Origin: Anastrepha obliqua
Taxonomy: Eukaryota; Arthropoda; Insecta; Diptera; Tephritidae
Length of the DNA stretch: 64,000 nt
Assembly: GCF_027943255.1 (NCBI RefSeq)
Contig: NC_072896.1
Span: 68,466,501-68,530,500, forward strand
Direction: 5' to 3'
Shown: positions 13,501-25,500 of the stretch, one piece after another
How positions within the stretch are numbered: the stretch's first letter is position 1
How the letters are laid out: the number at the start of each line of letters is the position of its first letter
The notes under the pieces: model-generated
What the model was told of the DNA's origin: nothing
What the model saw: the letters and a program-made list of their open reading frames with translations, nothing else
Database searches by the model: none
Made by a program: the position numbers and the translations under genes

Positions 13501-16500
13501 CCTGTTGCTTCGGTAATTTAATGTTTTTGAAATTATTCTTAACTATAATTTTGTGTAATAAAACCCTTTGCTTAGTTGAATAATTGATTAACGGAACAAT
13601 TTGTTACTCAAATAAGCGTAAAGCCGTTATAAGGAGTAGTTTTAATTTAAATATTTGTTGAACTAGTCAAACCAATCGGCCTCATTGTGAATTCCATCTG
13701 AGCAAATATTCTCACTTTGTTTTAGTTCTGCATTGTAATTTATGGAAATGATTTATTCACATGGAATTGGAGGTAGGATCGACAATGTGCAAAGCGATGC
13801 GAATTCACACGAACGCGTGCACAGAAGTCTTAAAAAGTAGTATGCCAATGAAAATTTGTGGTATTTATTATCATAATGGAAATGCAATTTAAATTTTCTT
13901 CTCTGGTACTTTTTTCTTAAACAAAAAATAATAATATAAATTAATATTCTTTTTTGTAGTGTGTTTTTCACTATTGGCTGGCTCATATGTTTTGTTTCTC
14001 CGCTCAATTAAAAAGCGCATAATTTTTACTTTGCTGTAATTGGATATTTAAACCCAGAAATTATCATATATAATATTATTGAATATTTTGCTTTTTTCAC
14101 AATTAACTAAATTGTCAATAAATTTTGTACTCATTTTTATCTCTCTTACCCTCTTCACTCAAAACAAATTTGACTCATCGTAAACTACACAAAACCAATA
14201 AAAACAATAATGAAATAAATTAGGTCAATAAACAATATACTGTTATATTTGAAGATAATTAATAAAAAAACCATAAAACCTATAAAACAAAATAACCACT
14301 CAATGCATAGAAACTACAGATATATCAAAAAACAACACATATTCTCTTCTGTTTTTTTTTTTCTTAGTCCAGTAAAAAGAAGATTTAAATAAGTAATTTT
14401 AGGAGTATGCGAGTTTATGGTTTTATTATGTAAAACCCATCACTGTGAACTTAAGTTTGAGTTTTCGGAGTCGGGGGTTGTGTCCCGCGGCCGCCATCTT
14501 AGAAATAAGGGTGCAACTGGTTTTTTGCGTTTATCTCGAGAATTCCGAGAGTTAATAAAGAAAGAAAAAGATACTTTTTTTTGTAGATGACAATATTATC
14601 TATAACTTTCATTCAAAACTTTTTATTGTAAAATTAATAATAAAAAAGTTATGAACAAAATTACGCGAAAAATTAAGGGATGAATTGTTTTCAAGCGTAA
14701 TAACATTTTTTTATTGATCTTATGGAAAATATACATCAGAGCTTTTTTATAGAGCATTCTTTTGTAAACATTTTTGTTTATAAGTTTTTTCCGCTATCTT
14801 TATTTAGTCTTATGATTTCGAGCTGCTAAGCGGAGCAACCAATACATTAGTGAAGCGCATAAGCGTACATGAATATCATTCGTTCTAATTTTGTACGAGA
14901 TTATTCATTCTTGCCGTGAACCAAAATTTTCGTAACTCTCGGAATTCACGAGATAAACGCAAAAAACCAGTTGCACCCTTATTTCTAAGATGGCGGCCGC
15001 GGGGCACAACCCTCGACCCCGAAAACTCAAACTTAAGTTCACAGTGATGGGTTTTACATAATAAAACCATAAACTCGCATACTCCTAAAATTACTTACTT
15101 GGCTATTTTTTCGGTCTCTTTTTCCTGGACTATCAGGTGAACATTTCACGAGTATGCCGCTAAATATGCTAATTAATGACAATTTACATGATTTTTTTTA
15201 ACCTACAATTTGGTTGGTATTTTATCTCGTGCGTACCTTTTCCTGTTGTATGTAGTTTACTTCAACTAAATATTTGATTGATTTCAATTTCATTCTGGAA
15301 ATGGCGAACAGGAATATACCACAAATGTAACTAATCCATAGAATTTAACTAAAATTATTTATTAACTAATGTTGCTAACACATCCATACGTGTAGACTGG
15401 TGTTAGGAAGGGAAAGCATTTTTAAGACGACTCGCTAGGCGGTGTTTTTTCTAATTATCTACATATTCCCTGACTTTTAAGCTGGTCACACAGGGTATTT
15501 TGTTATCGATTTAAGAGTAATTTTAAGATTCTCTCTTACCGCAGCGTTACACGAAATGTAATCTTAAATATAATAGCCTCCGTACCTACTACATATTATT
15601 AATTTGCAAAGTATCATATATAAATATAAAAAAATAATGCAAATAATAATGATGCTATAACGATGCATACAAAAGTAAACTTATAAATTAAAGTAATGCT
15701 TTGTAAAAGTTTAAACCCAGGAATACGACCTGTACATTATTCTTATATATTTAATGTAAACTCCAAACATCGGCAATTTTAAATAATTTTTTTTTCTATA
15801 TCTACGTATGACCAATACTACTGCAAATGGGCAATTATAAGAATTTCTGTATATTCCTAAATACTTCATAATTAGAATGTACAACCCAGTACCGTGTCCA
15901 ATAGAAGCTAGACCCAGTAACGACAACTGAGCTGTCTAAATATTCGAATTTTTTTAATTGGCATTCGCTTCGCGGCCGCCATAGCCGAATGGGTTGGTGC
16001 GTGACTACCATTCGGGATTCACAGAGAGAATCTCGGTGCAACACCAAAATTAAGAAAAACATTTTTCTAATAGCGGTCGCCTCTCGGCAGGCAATGGCAA
16101 ACCTCCGAGTGTATTTCTGCCATGAAAAAGCTCCTCATAAAAATATCTGCCGTTCGGAGTCGGCTTGAAACTGTAGGTTCCTCCATTTGTGGAACAACAT
16201 CAAGACGCACACCACAAATAGGAGAAGGAGCTCGGCCAAATACCCAAAAAGGGTGTACGCGCCAATTGTATACAGATATATATATTCGCTTCAAGGATTA
16301 ACACATATAGGAAAACACAGGCCGTTAGCCCGAGTCGCTGGTGCCTTCTAATTACAATATTACTATTTATAGTTATATTACTAGTGAAGTCAAGTACTAA
16401 GTTCGCAGCCGCGACATTTCCCCTGCAACATGCATTTGGCTAAAAATGTTGCTGGCAACATTGATTGTCAAACGAAAAGAAAGATGAAACTCAGGAGCAT

Positions 16501-19500
16501 CGTCCCAATTGGCAAATTATGATTATGAAAAGTATTTTCAAGCAAGTTAACATTAATATAATATACTTATACATATATTAACACAAAAAACATATAAAGA
16601 TTTGCTTACACGCTTTGCGAAGACGTTTCGCCTAAAAATGCCATGTCTTCGGAGTATTTGAACTCAGGCACTTCACTTGCAGTTTTCGCTCAATTCTAAA
16701 TGACATGTACATTTTAAATAAGTGTAAAATGGCCGATTGCTGAACTCAATGCGTCTTGTGTTTGCGAGTTCTTAAAAATTTTAATTCTCATAGGATAGCC
16801 TGTAGACGAGCTCATGGTGGGCATTTAAATGATGTAATTATTCACATATAATTGCTAAGAGCTCGATTTTGAAAAAAAAAGTGAAACATGAAAAAATCTA
16901 AATTCTTCTAGACGCGTCTTTTGAAAGACCCTTTACTTATATATACATTTACGCTCACTAAATTAAGTCACTATATGTATTTAAAATATTCGCGGGATTT
17001 TTCGTGCTAAATTCTTTTCGTAAGTTTTTTATAAAAATATAAAAAAACCTTATAAATCAAAGTTGCATATAGGCCTTGACTTACGACTTAGGCGTTTTTG
17101 CTTATAACCAAAGATTTATTAGTTGTCTCATTTACTCTATTTTACTTTTTTCTGATGTTGTGAATGGGATCAAAATTTAAAGTATTAGTAAATAAATAAA
17201 AACATACAATTTAAAGTATTAGTAAATAAATAAAAACATACATAAAGTTTAGAGTTTATGGTAAATATGAGTTGCATAGGGGAATACAAAAAAAACTGTA
17301 TTTAAAAATTATTTCATACAATACAAATGAAAGGAAGTTTGAATTAATTCAATTATTTACCTCAATTCAATTTTGCCTAATTTTATGGAGTGGAAGTTTA
17401 ATTTAATTAAATTTTTTATCTCAATTCAGTTGTACTCATACCTAATTAAATTCAATTTAATTTATTTTTTATTCAATTTGATGTCATTTAATTTTATTTG
17501 ATTTGGTTTGATTTTCATTAGGTGTTTTCAAATTAAATAAATTTTAATGCAAATAACTAATATAAATAATTTGTAATTTTCCCCTTTTTATGCCTTGTAT
17601 TTATTTATATTATCCTCTTGCCGTCAACCATAATTTTCTAAAACATTGAGAACTTTGATAAGAGAAAATTGACAACATTTCTATAGCTTTAAGATTTCAA
17701 CCCCATTTAGATCCATTTATCTCAGCCCCATATAAAACAAAGCTCCGTTAATACTTGATCAAATATTTTATTATTAGATTTCGTATATTTGCTACTGCGA
17801 TAAGTATTTATTTCTATGCCTGCTAAATATATGTGTGTATGTATAGTACGCCAGTCGTATGTGGGCTAAAATCGCTCTTCATGAACCCCTACTTTCTAAA
17901 ATAATCTAATCACGAAATCTAAGAAAACTGGGTAATTTTTTTTTCTTCAGAAAGTCGTTCAGTTTTTCAACAAAAAACTAGTTTAAGCTTATACCAAAGT
18001 TATATTACGTGCGTTGAAAAAAAAGTTGAAATATTTTTCATAATTTCTTTTTTTTTTCTCTTTTTTCTTTTGCTCACTCTCTCCCCTGCTCTAATGTTAA
18101 CTATTTAAACAAATGCGTAACTAATTAACGTGTATTGCTACTATGTTGGCTAACAACAATATTAATCATGGTCCTAATAACTATGACAACTACAAACACT
18201 ACAACAACAACAACGACACCCTATTTTATTCATAAAATAACAAAAAATTATGTATATCTACGTATATATGAACGTAAAAATCACTTTACCACGAATCTAC
18301 ATTCATTTGCGGCGAATGCAACAACACTCGTAATTACGTTCATTTCCAACAATTGGCTGCATATTTACGCATGCGCATCTGTGTCCGTTTTATCCATACG
18401 GTTGGTTGATTTCGCTTAGGTTTGGATGTGTGGCGGCGTGCTCGAGATTGCGCCCTGTTCGCGTGTGGGTCATGTCTTTCGTAAATCTACGCCGTACACC
18501 TTCCCCGGCGGCACAACGGAAATTGTCAATCATAATAATGCGCGTCTGGTTGAAGTGTGGCTGGACGATTGGAAAGAGTTTTACTACAGCTTCTATCCAG
18601 GTTAACAACAACTAAATGCACTACTCTTCAACACACTTCTCAACATCGATAGCTCTCTATGCAATTCACGCACGATTTATTAACGAATATATAGTACATA
18701 CATACATATGTATATATGTATAAATACATACATATGTACATTAATTAGCATATTCGTTTTTGTTTTGTTTGTTTATGGTATTTCCCACTTTTGTTTGTGC
18801 GTCTGAATTTTTGGATTTGTTTTTGCTAAACTCAGCTATTTTTGGCAATTTAGAAGAACAAAACATAACAATAACATTGAAATAAAAGCAATAAATTTCA
18901 TTTTAGCAAAACCAACCACAATCACATGAAAACTCCTACGCCAAACATAGCCAACGTATATGTATTACATACCTACATACTTACCACAAGCATATGAACT
19001 AAATTCGTAAATACTTGTACACTGCATTCGCCACTCCGTTCACTTCCCCTGGACCAGAGCATGCGTGCACCGCGCTCCTCGCTACACATCTTTCTGTTCC
19101 CCTTCCCCTCACTTGTCCTGTATAGTTCACATTCTACTTTTTTATAATTTGTTTGTGCCAGTTACCAATTGTCTTCCAGTTACCAATTTGCCTCTTTATT
19201 GTTCTGTCCCCCCGCCTATGTTATTTTTCGCATTACTGTTTTGTTACGTTTGACGTTGAATGTAACAAAGGATAAGAAAAAAGTTTTGTGTGTGTCCCGT
19301 TTTCTTGCAACTTTTTCACCCTAAGCAGTTTGTTTTGTTATTAAAGCCAGCTCGGTTAGTGCATTTTGTAATTTATTTGTTAATGTTTGTTTTAAAAAAT
19401 TTCCGCAAATTTAATATCTCTGTTATTTATTGTATGCAAATATGTATATATTCTATGATTTTTGCTGTTCTTTTTCATCTTTGCTTGTTTGGCATGTTTG

Positions 19501-22500
19501 CATTTTGGTATTTATGCTTCTTATGCGTATGTATGTAGGTAAATCCTTGCATACCTGTTGATTCGCTTAATTGAAATGCCTGCTTATTAGCTGTATATAT
19601 GTATGAATATTTTTTAACTTAAGCACTAACACTGAAATAACGAAACTGATGAGCACAACAGAAATTAAAAAAAAAAAAAAATACTAGAACCTTTATAGCC
19701 AATGCATATATAACAGTTTTTTTTATCTAAGACAAGTACTTTATGAAATATCAGCTGGTGTCATAATCCTGCATTAAGTTCATGAAAGCATAACCATTTT
19801 TGAAAAGGGCTACTAAATATGACTTAATGCATTTATAATAAATAAGATGGGAGAGATAACATTATATAAAAGAACTCCAACGAAAATCTCTTATGAATCC
19901 AAATTTTAATATTGACACTTGACACGCTCGTTTGAGGTATAATTTTTTTTTTTTTGTGGCGCGTCAGGTGTCAACAATTTCAAGAAAAGTGTAAAATTAT
20001 GGTAAATATGAAAGTATTTCTTCTTTGCGATATAGTCGACGTTTAACCTGGGTTAGGTTAGGTTGAAATGGTTGCCCATAGAGAGGGCACGCTTGGATGA
20101 AAATCTACTTTAGGAGACATCTTGGTTTTTCATATATGTAGATTCTTAAATATTTTAAGTAATAGAAATTTTTTGTGTTGGCCTTCTTTCCTTGATTTTC
20201 ATTATATTTTTCCTCGTAGCTCTTTTTTCATCTACCGAAGTAAATACTCATAATAACCTGAAGAGATTAAACTGGACTATAGCGAGTATGATTAAGTGTT
20301 TCCAGGCCATACATAGTGTAACCTACACAACATGACTCCTATGAAGAAGCGCATTGGCATGCAAATGAAGCACACCTCGAATATATTTTTGCATTTATTT
20401 CCTCAAGGAAACTCATAGTTTTTCTGAAACCGTAACTTAGTACTTTCCCGTTATATTCTTTTTCTTTATAATCGGCTAATTTCGGAATACTTAAACACAG
20501 CTGTTTTCGTGTTTCCAGCCAAGTTTAACATCCTGAACTGCTTCGACCCAGATTCAAGGTATTGAACCTCATCCCCAGTAACAAGTAAATTCATTCTTAT
20601 ACTCGCTGTTGCTTCTGCAGTGGTGTGAGTGCCTATCCTGCGCTGGCTTTGGGCATACCAAGAGTCGTAAATGATACTCCGAACCTTTCTGCAATTTTTC
20701 TCTCTTATTGTTTTTTGTTCTTTTTTATTATACATCTTTCGAAATAAGATGTTCGACATTTTAAACAATTTATGGAGCGTCACTTTAATCGTCCAGCCTG
20801 AGTGCAGACCATCTTCAATTTCTTCGCTACTTTTTTTGAAAATAATTATTTTCCGACTAAGTTTCGTTGTTAGGTGAAGTACCAAACTAAATTTTCTCAA
20901 TAGTTGATTATTTCTTCCTGATTGACTTACTCATCCGGCGTTATCCCAAGTGTAGTTGAACCTACTTGACTTAAACTTCGTAATTGATTGCTTTATTGAG
21001 CCACCAAATAGTTCTGGGTAAAAATATATTCCCTGTTCCCTGCCCAACTTCTTCAGTCCCCGAACTTTTTGAATTCAAAATGTCAAAACCTACCCACATG
21101 CGAATTAAGCAAATTGACATGGCCGAAACTGAACGGTGGTCGCTCAAAATGCCTGTTGAAACTCAACATATCAATATTTAGAAAAACTCACTTCTAAAAT
21201 AAAGAAGTATATTTATCTTGTAATGGCGGCCGCCATAGCCGACTACCATTCGGGATTGAGAGAGAACGTAGGTTCGAATCTCGGTGAAACACCAAAATGA
21301 AGAAAAAGCTTTTTCCTAATAGCGGTCGCCCCTCGGCAGGCAATGGCAAACCTTCAAGTGTATTTCTGGCCTTGAAAAAGTTCCTCATAAAAAAATATCT
21401 GCCGTTCGGGGACGGCTTGAACTTGTAGGTCCCTCCATTTGTGGAGCAACATCAAGACGCACACCACAAATAGGAGGAGGAGCTCGGCCAAACACCCAAA
21501 AAGAGTGTTCGCGCCAATTATAAATATTTATCTTGTATTCTATTACAAAAATATGTAAGTGCGAAAAAGCTACATTAAACGAGTACCACTAAAAACATGA
21601 ATAAAATTACGAATGCGCTTTTTAAATGTACTGTAATAGAATTAACATTTACTGTAATTTTTTGAAAAAAAAGACGTTTAATTTCAAGCTGATATCAACA
21701 GCATTCGCCCAATTTGCTTAAACCATTGCCAAATTTTTAATAATCCAGAATTTTCAAGTTGAGAATTTTCTATTCTGCATTTGGTAAAAAAATTATTGTC
21801 ATATAAATGGCCATTTTTTTTTTCAAAACATCTCGGAATACTATTCTAATAGTTTCCCTATCTATCAGTAGCTTTCAAGTGGCTATGGGCATGGGTATCA
21901 ACGCTTTATCCGCTTTGAGTAGTTTGGGCTGCACCCTTCCTGGCAAGTTCATCTGCTACACAGTTTACTGTCAGTTTTCTGTGACCTGGCACCCAAATGA
22001 GGTTTACATTGAAATACCGGGATAAGTCATTTAAGAGTTTATAACATTCTATGACTGTTTTCGAGGAATGTGTTTTGATCTCTAGCGATTTTATTGCTGC
22101 CTGGCTGTCTGAATAAATGACGACTTTCCGGATGGATCCTTCCTTAATAGCAGTCACTTCCGCTAGAAAAACACTACAGTGATCGGGTAGACGGAGTGAT
22201 GCTTTATCTCCAGTTTCTCAGAGTAGACCCTCCAGCTACTTTGTTACCTAACTTTGAGCCATCTGTAGAGATATTGTAGTGATTTAGTTTTTATTTTCAA
22301 TATGGCCGTTATCACAATCTTCTTTCGAAGCAAACATTAAGATAAAAAATTAATTTAAATTAATATGCCCTTAATATTACAAAAAACTAGAAATACAGAA
22401 ATGTGTGACACTTTGGATAGAAAGCCAAAGGCCACAGTAGGTAGACAGTGCTTTAGCTATTAAGTGCAATAACCCTTTACTTTCGAATAAGAAAATAAGT

Positions 22501-25500
22501 TAATGTTAGACATATTCGTAAAATCGAAACATTTGTATAATCGTTATGACACATTTTTTCCAAACCCAAAGAAAGTTACGGTTTTTCCACAAGAAATATA
22601 AAATATTTTAAATTGAAGACTTCTACTAATATAAAATATTTCGAAAAAATATTAATACATTCGTGATTACGCCAGATATGCTAAGAATTGGCATTCAAAG
22701 TTATATTTTATTTTGTTTTTGTATTTGTTTTTGTTAGGTTATTAAAGGAAAAAAATATTACATATTTAGCAAAAATTTTTGAAGTGTGTTTTTTTATATC
22801 ATTGGCTATTTAGTTTGTCACTCATGTAAAAAGTTATCACATACATACAAGCATATATATGTACTATGTAGACCAACTATGTTATATAATAGCATACCAT
22901 TTGTAGAAAAAAATTTTCATAATTATTGTCAGAAATGTAATCATGAATGTTACACCAATACATACACACATCATGCACCTCCATTAAATTTCACGTAGCA
23001 CTAATTCTACTCACATATCCACTCATATTTATGTCCTGGAATTTCTTTTCTTTCCTTCTCATTTAATGGAGAAAAAATATATACTTTGATTAATATTCGG
23101 TTATTTTCTTTTATTTTTAAAATTCCCGGTTTCATTTCAACCAAATAAAAAATAATAATATAACAGGGGCACGCAAAGCTATCGCTGGTGATGTGAGTGA
23201 TCGTCGCGCGCTACGTGAACGACTTAAGTGTAAAAGCTTCCGTTGGTATTTGGAAAATATTTATCCGGAGAGTTTGATGCCATTGGACTATTACTACCTG
23301 GGCGAGGTAAGAGGGGAAATAATATATGTTTTGTTTAAAATATTTAATGGAGCTTTATCTTTTTACACTCACTAACAGATTCGTAACGGCGAAACGGAGA
23401 CGTGTCTCGACACGATGGGCCGCAAGTATGGTGAAAAGATAGGCGTTAGCTACTGCCATGGGCTGGGTGGCAATCAGGTATTTGCCTATACGAAACGACA
23501 GCAGATCATGTCGGATGATCTATGCTTGGATGCAGCGAATCCGATGGGTCCGGTGAATATGGTACGTTGCCATAATATGGGTGGCAATCAGGAATGGGTT
23601 TATGATTCTGAGGTGAGTAAATTAATTTAAAAAAATGTTATTAATATTATCATTTAAATAAAGGTATGAATACTAGCACTAAAAATGTATTTCAACATTA
23701 AATAATGTTAGTATCTTCCTTCAAATTGGGTTATAAGAGAACGATATGCTTTGGCGATTCGATTTTGTCGGTTTCCACAAGTTGGACTTTGCACAAAATT
23801 TCAATCCAATTGCACCCAGCCGCCGGAAATATAGACGATGAATTAAGAAACTAGCTCACATTCATAATATTTAGAGCCTAGCGCAATATATGTCGTTAAG
23901 ATAATTAGCTATTAGGTTACTTGATGCCAGAAATTAAGTTTGAGTCCGGCTGGATCGCACAGTACCTCCCTGCTGTTTATTGTTCTTCTCTATATATACC
24001 AAAACGTCAACAAATTCTTAGCTCAGACCTAATTAGGTAGTTCGTCACTTATCATCAGTTATTGAAATGAAGCCCCTAATCAGTCGTAACTGCAGTTTGC
24101 GCTTAACTATAGTGGAAAATCGAAATTCCAATGTAATTATTGTTGAATCGGCGCTCGTAAACTCGCTTTCGAAACAGAGTTAACTCAGCTTTGCTGGAAT
24201 ATGTTACGTTACTAGTAATAGACGTAACTAAATCAACGACTTTTTCTTTTCTTTTGTTTTCAGATAAATAATGTGTCCCGTACTAAAAGAAGTAGATACT
24301 CTCATTACTTCGAAATAACATATGTTAAAAAAGCAAACAACAACATAAATCTAGCATTCCATATAGTCCTCTCTACATAAAAATGTAGTACAGAGCGCTA
24401 TAGTAGCCAATAAAGCTTACATGTACTAGGCTGTTTAATAAGTTTTGCGGTTCGATAGGAAAAACACAATTTTATGTTTTATTATTCAGCATAGTCTCCC
24501 CGAACATCAATACACTTGTTCCAACGAGATTCCAATTTATGATTTCCATCCCTGAAGTGAGAATCTGGAAATGCTGCAAAATACTCTTCCACAACTGTTA
24601 TGATCTCATAATTTGATGAAAAACGCTCTCCACGCATGAATGTTTTTAGGTCTGCAAATAGATGGAAGTCGCTGGGGGCCAAATCCAACTTTAATTCATG
24701 GATTTTAGCCATTGCTCTTGTGAAGTCCTAATGAAAAATATGTTTTTCTTTTTCAAACTGATACAATGCATTAAAATATTTAGAATTTATTGTTTTACCA
24801 GCTTACAAGTAATCCACAAACAATATTCATTTCCAATCCCAAACAACTGATGCTTACATCCTCTTGGTCGATTTCTGGACACGATCTCGTTTCGGAGCCG
24901 AAGAACCAGATTCACACCATGCTTTACCCTCTTGTTTTGATTTGGAATCATGATTGAAGACCTAAGTCTCATCCATAAAGATGAATCGACGCGCAAAATC
25001 TACTTGACCCTTCAAAAACGCTCTAAATGTTGCTGAAAAAGTCGCATTCGAATGCGTTTATTTTTTTCCATTGTTAGCGAATGCGGCACCCATTGTGCAT
25101 ACGGCTTTCTGAAACCCAATACTTCAGTCAAGATATTGGTTACCGTCGATTGAGATGCCTATGGCTTCAACAAAATCTCTTTCAGTCACTCAACGATTTT
25201 CCAATACGATATCCTGTATTTTTTCTACAATTTCTGGTGTTGTTGCTGTGTTTGGACGTCGATCGTCTTGAAGGCTTCTACAACCACGTTTAGATTCAGC
25301 AACCCATATTTCTACTATGCTAATTAGTGGCGAAAAGTCCTTATACACTTTCAACATTCGTTTTTAATTTTTTTGCTTTTAAACCTTTCGAACACAAAAA
25401 TTCAATCACTGCACGATACTTAATTTTTTCCATTGTAAAAACGTTGATACTAAAGGTAAACGGAAAATTAATTGACAGATTGAAAGAAACTTCACATACC

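Larger units (their letters stand above)
5293..18419. other. 13.1-kb Pgant5 intron between exons 6a and 6b, packed with mobile elements
   Basis: No further exon is recognised. Elements in order: mariner-type MITE 5853-6084, pogo-like transposon 6825-11073 carrying a LINE, nested mariners 11076-12142, SINE 12863-13182, inverted-repeat element 14365-15132 and SINE 15972-16283. AT-rich filler includes a 34-bp tandem duplication at 17174-17241. Confidence 0.8.
18601..23166. other. Pgant5 intron after exon 6b
   Basis: Mostly AT-rich sequence without recognised genes. It contains a weak mariner-like relic (20466-20900), a SINE (21223-21523) and a LINE RNase H fragment (21880-22270). The acceptor for the next exon is TTTAACAG-like, ending at 23166. 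Confidence 0.75.

Noticed and set aside
16067..16294. Antisense open frames of about 75 codons with ICGVRLDV, also at 30170, 41274 and 21194
   Set aside because: They recur because they are the reverse strand of the SINE body. The SINE explains them.
20044..20070. GGGTTAGGTTAGGTT as a telomere-like TTAGG repeat
   Set aside because: Only about three units, and flies lack TTAGG telomeres. Treated as a common dispersed word.
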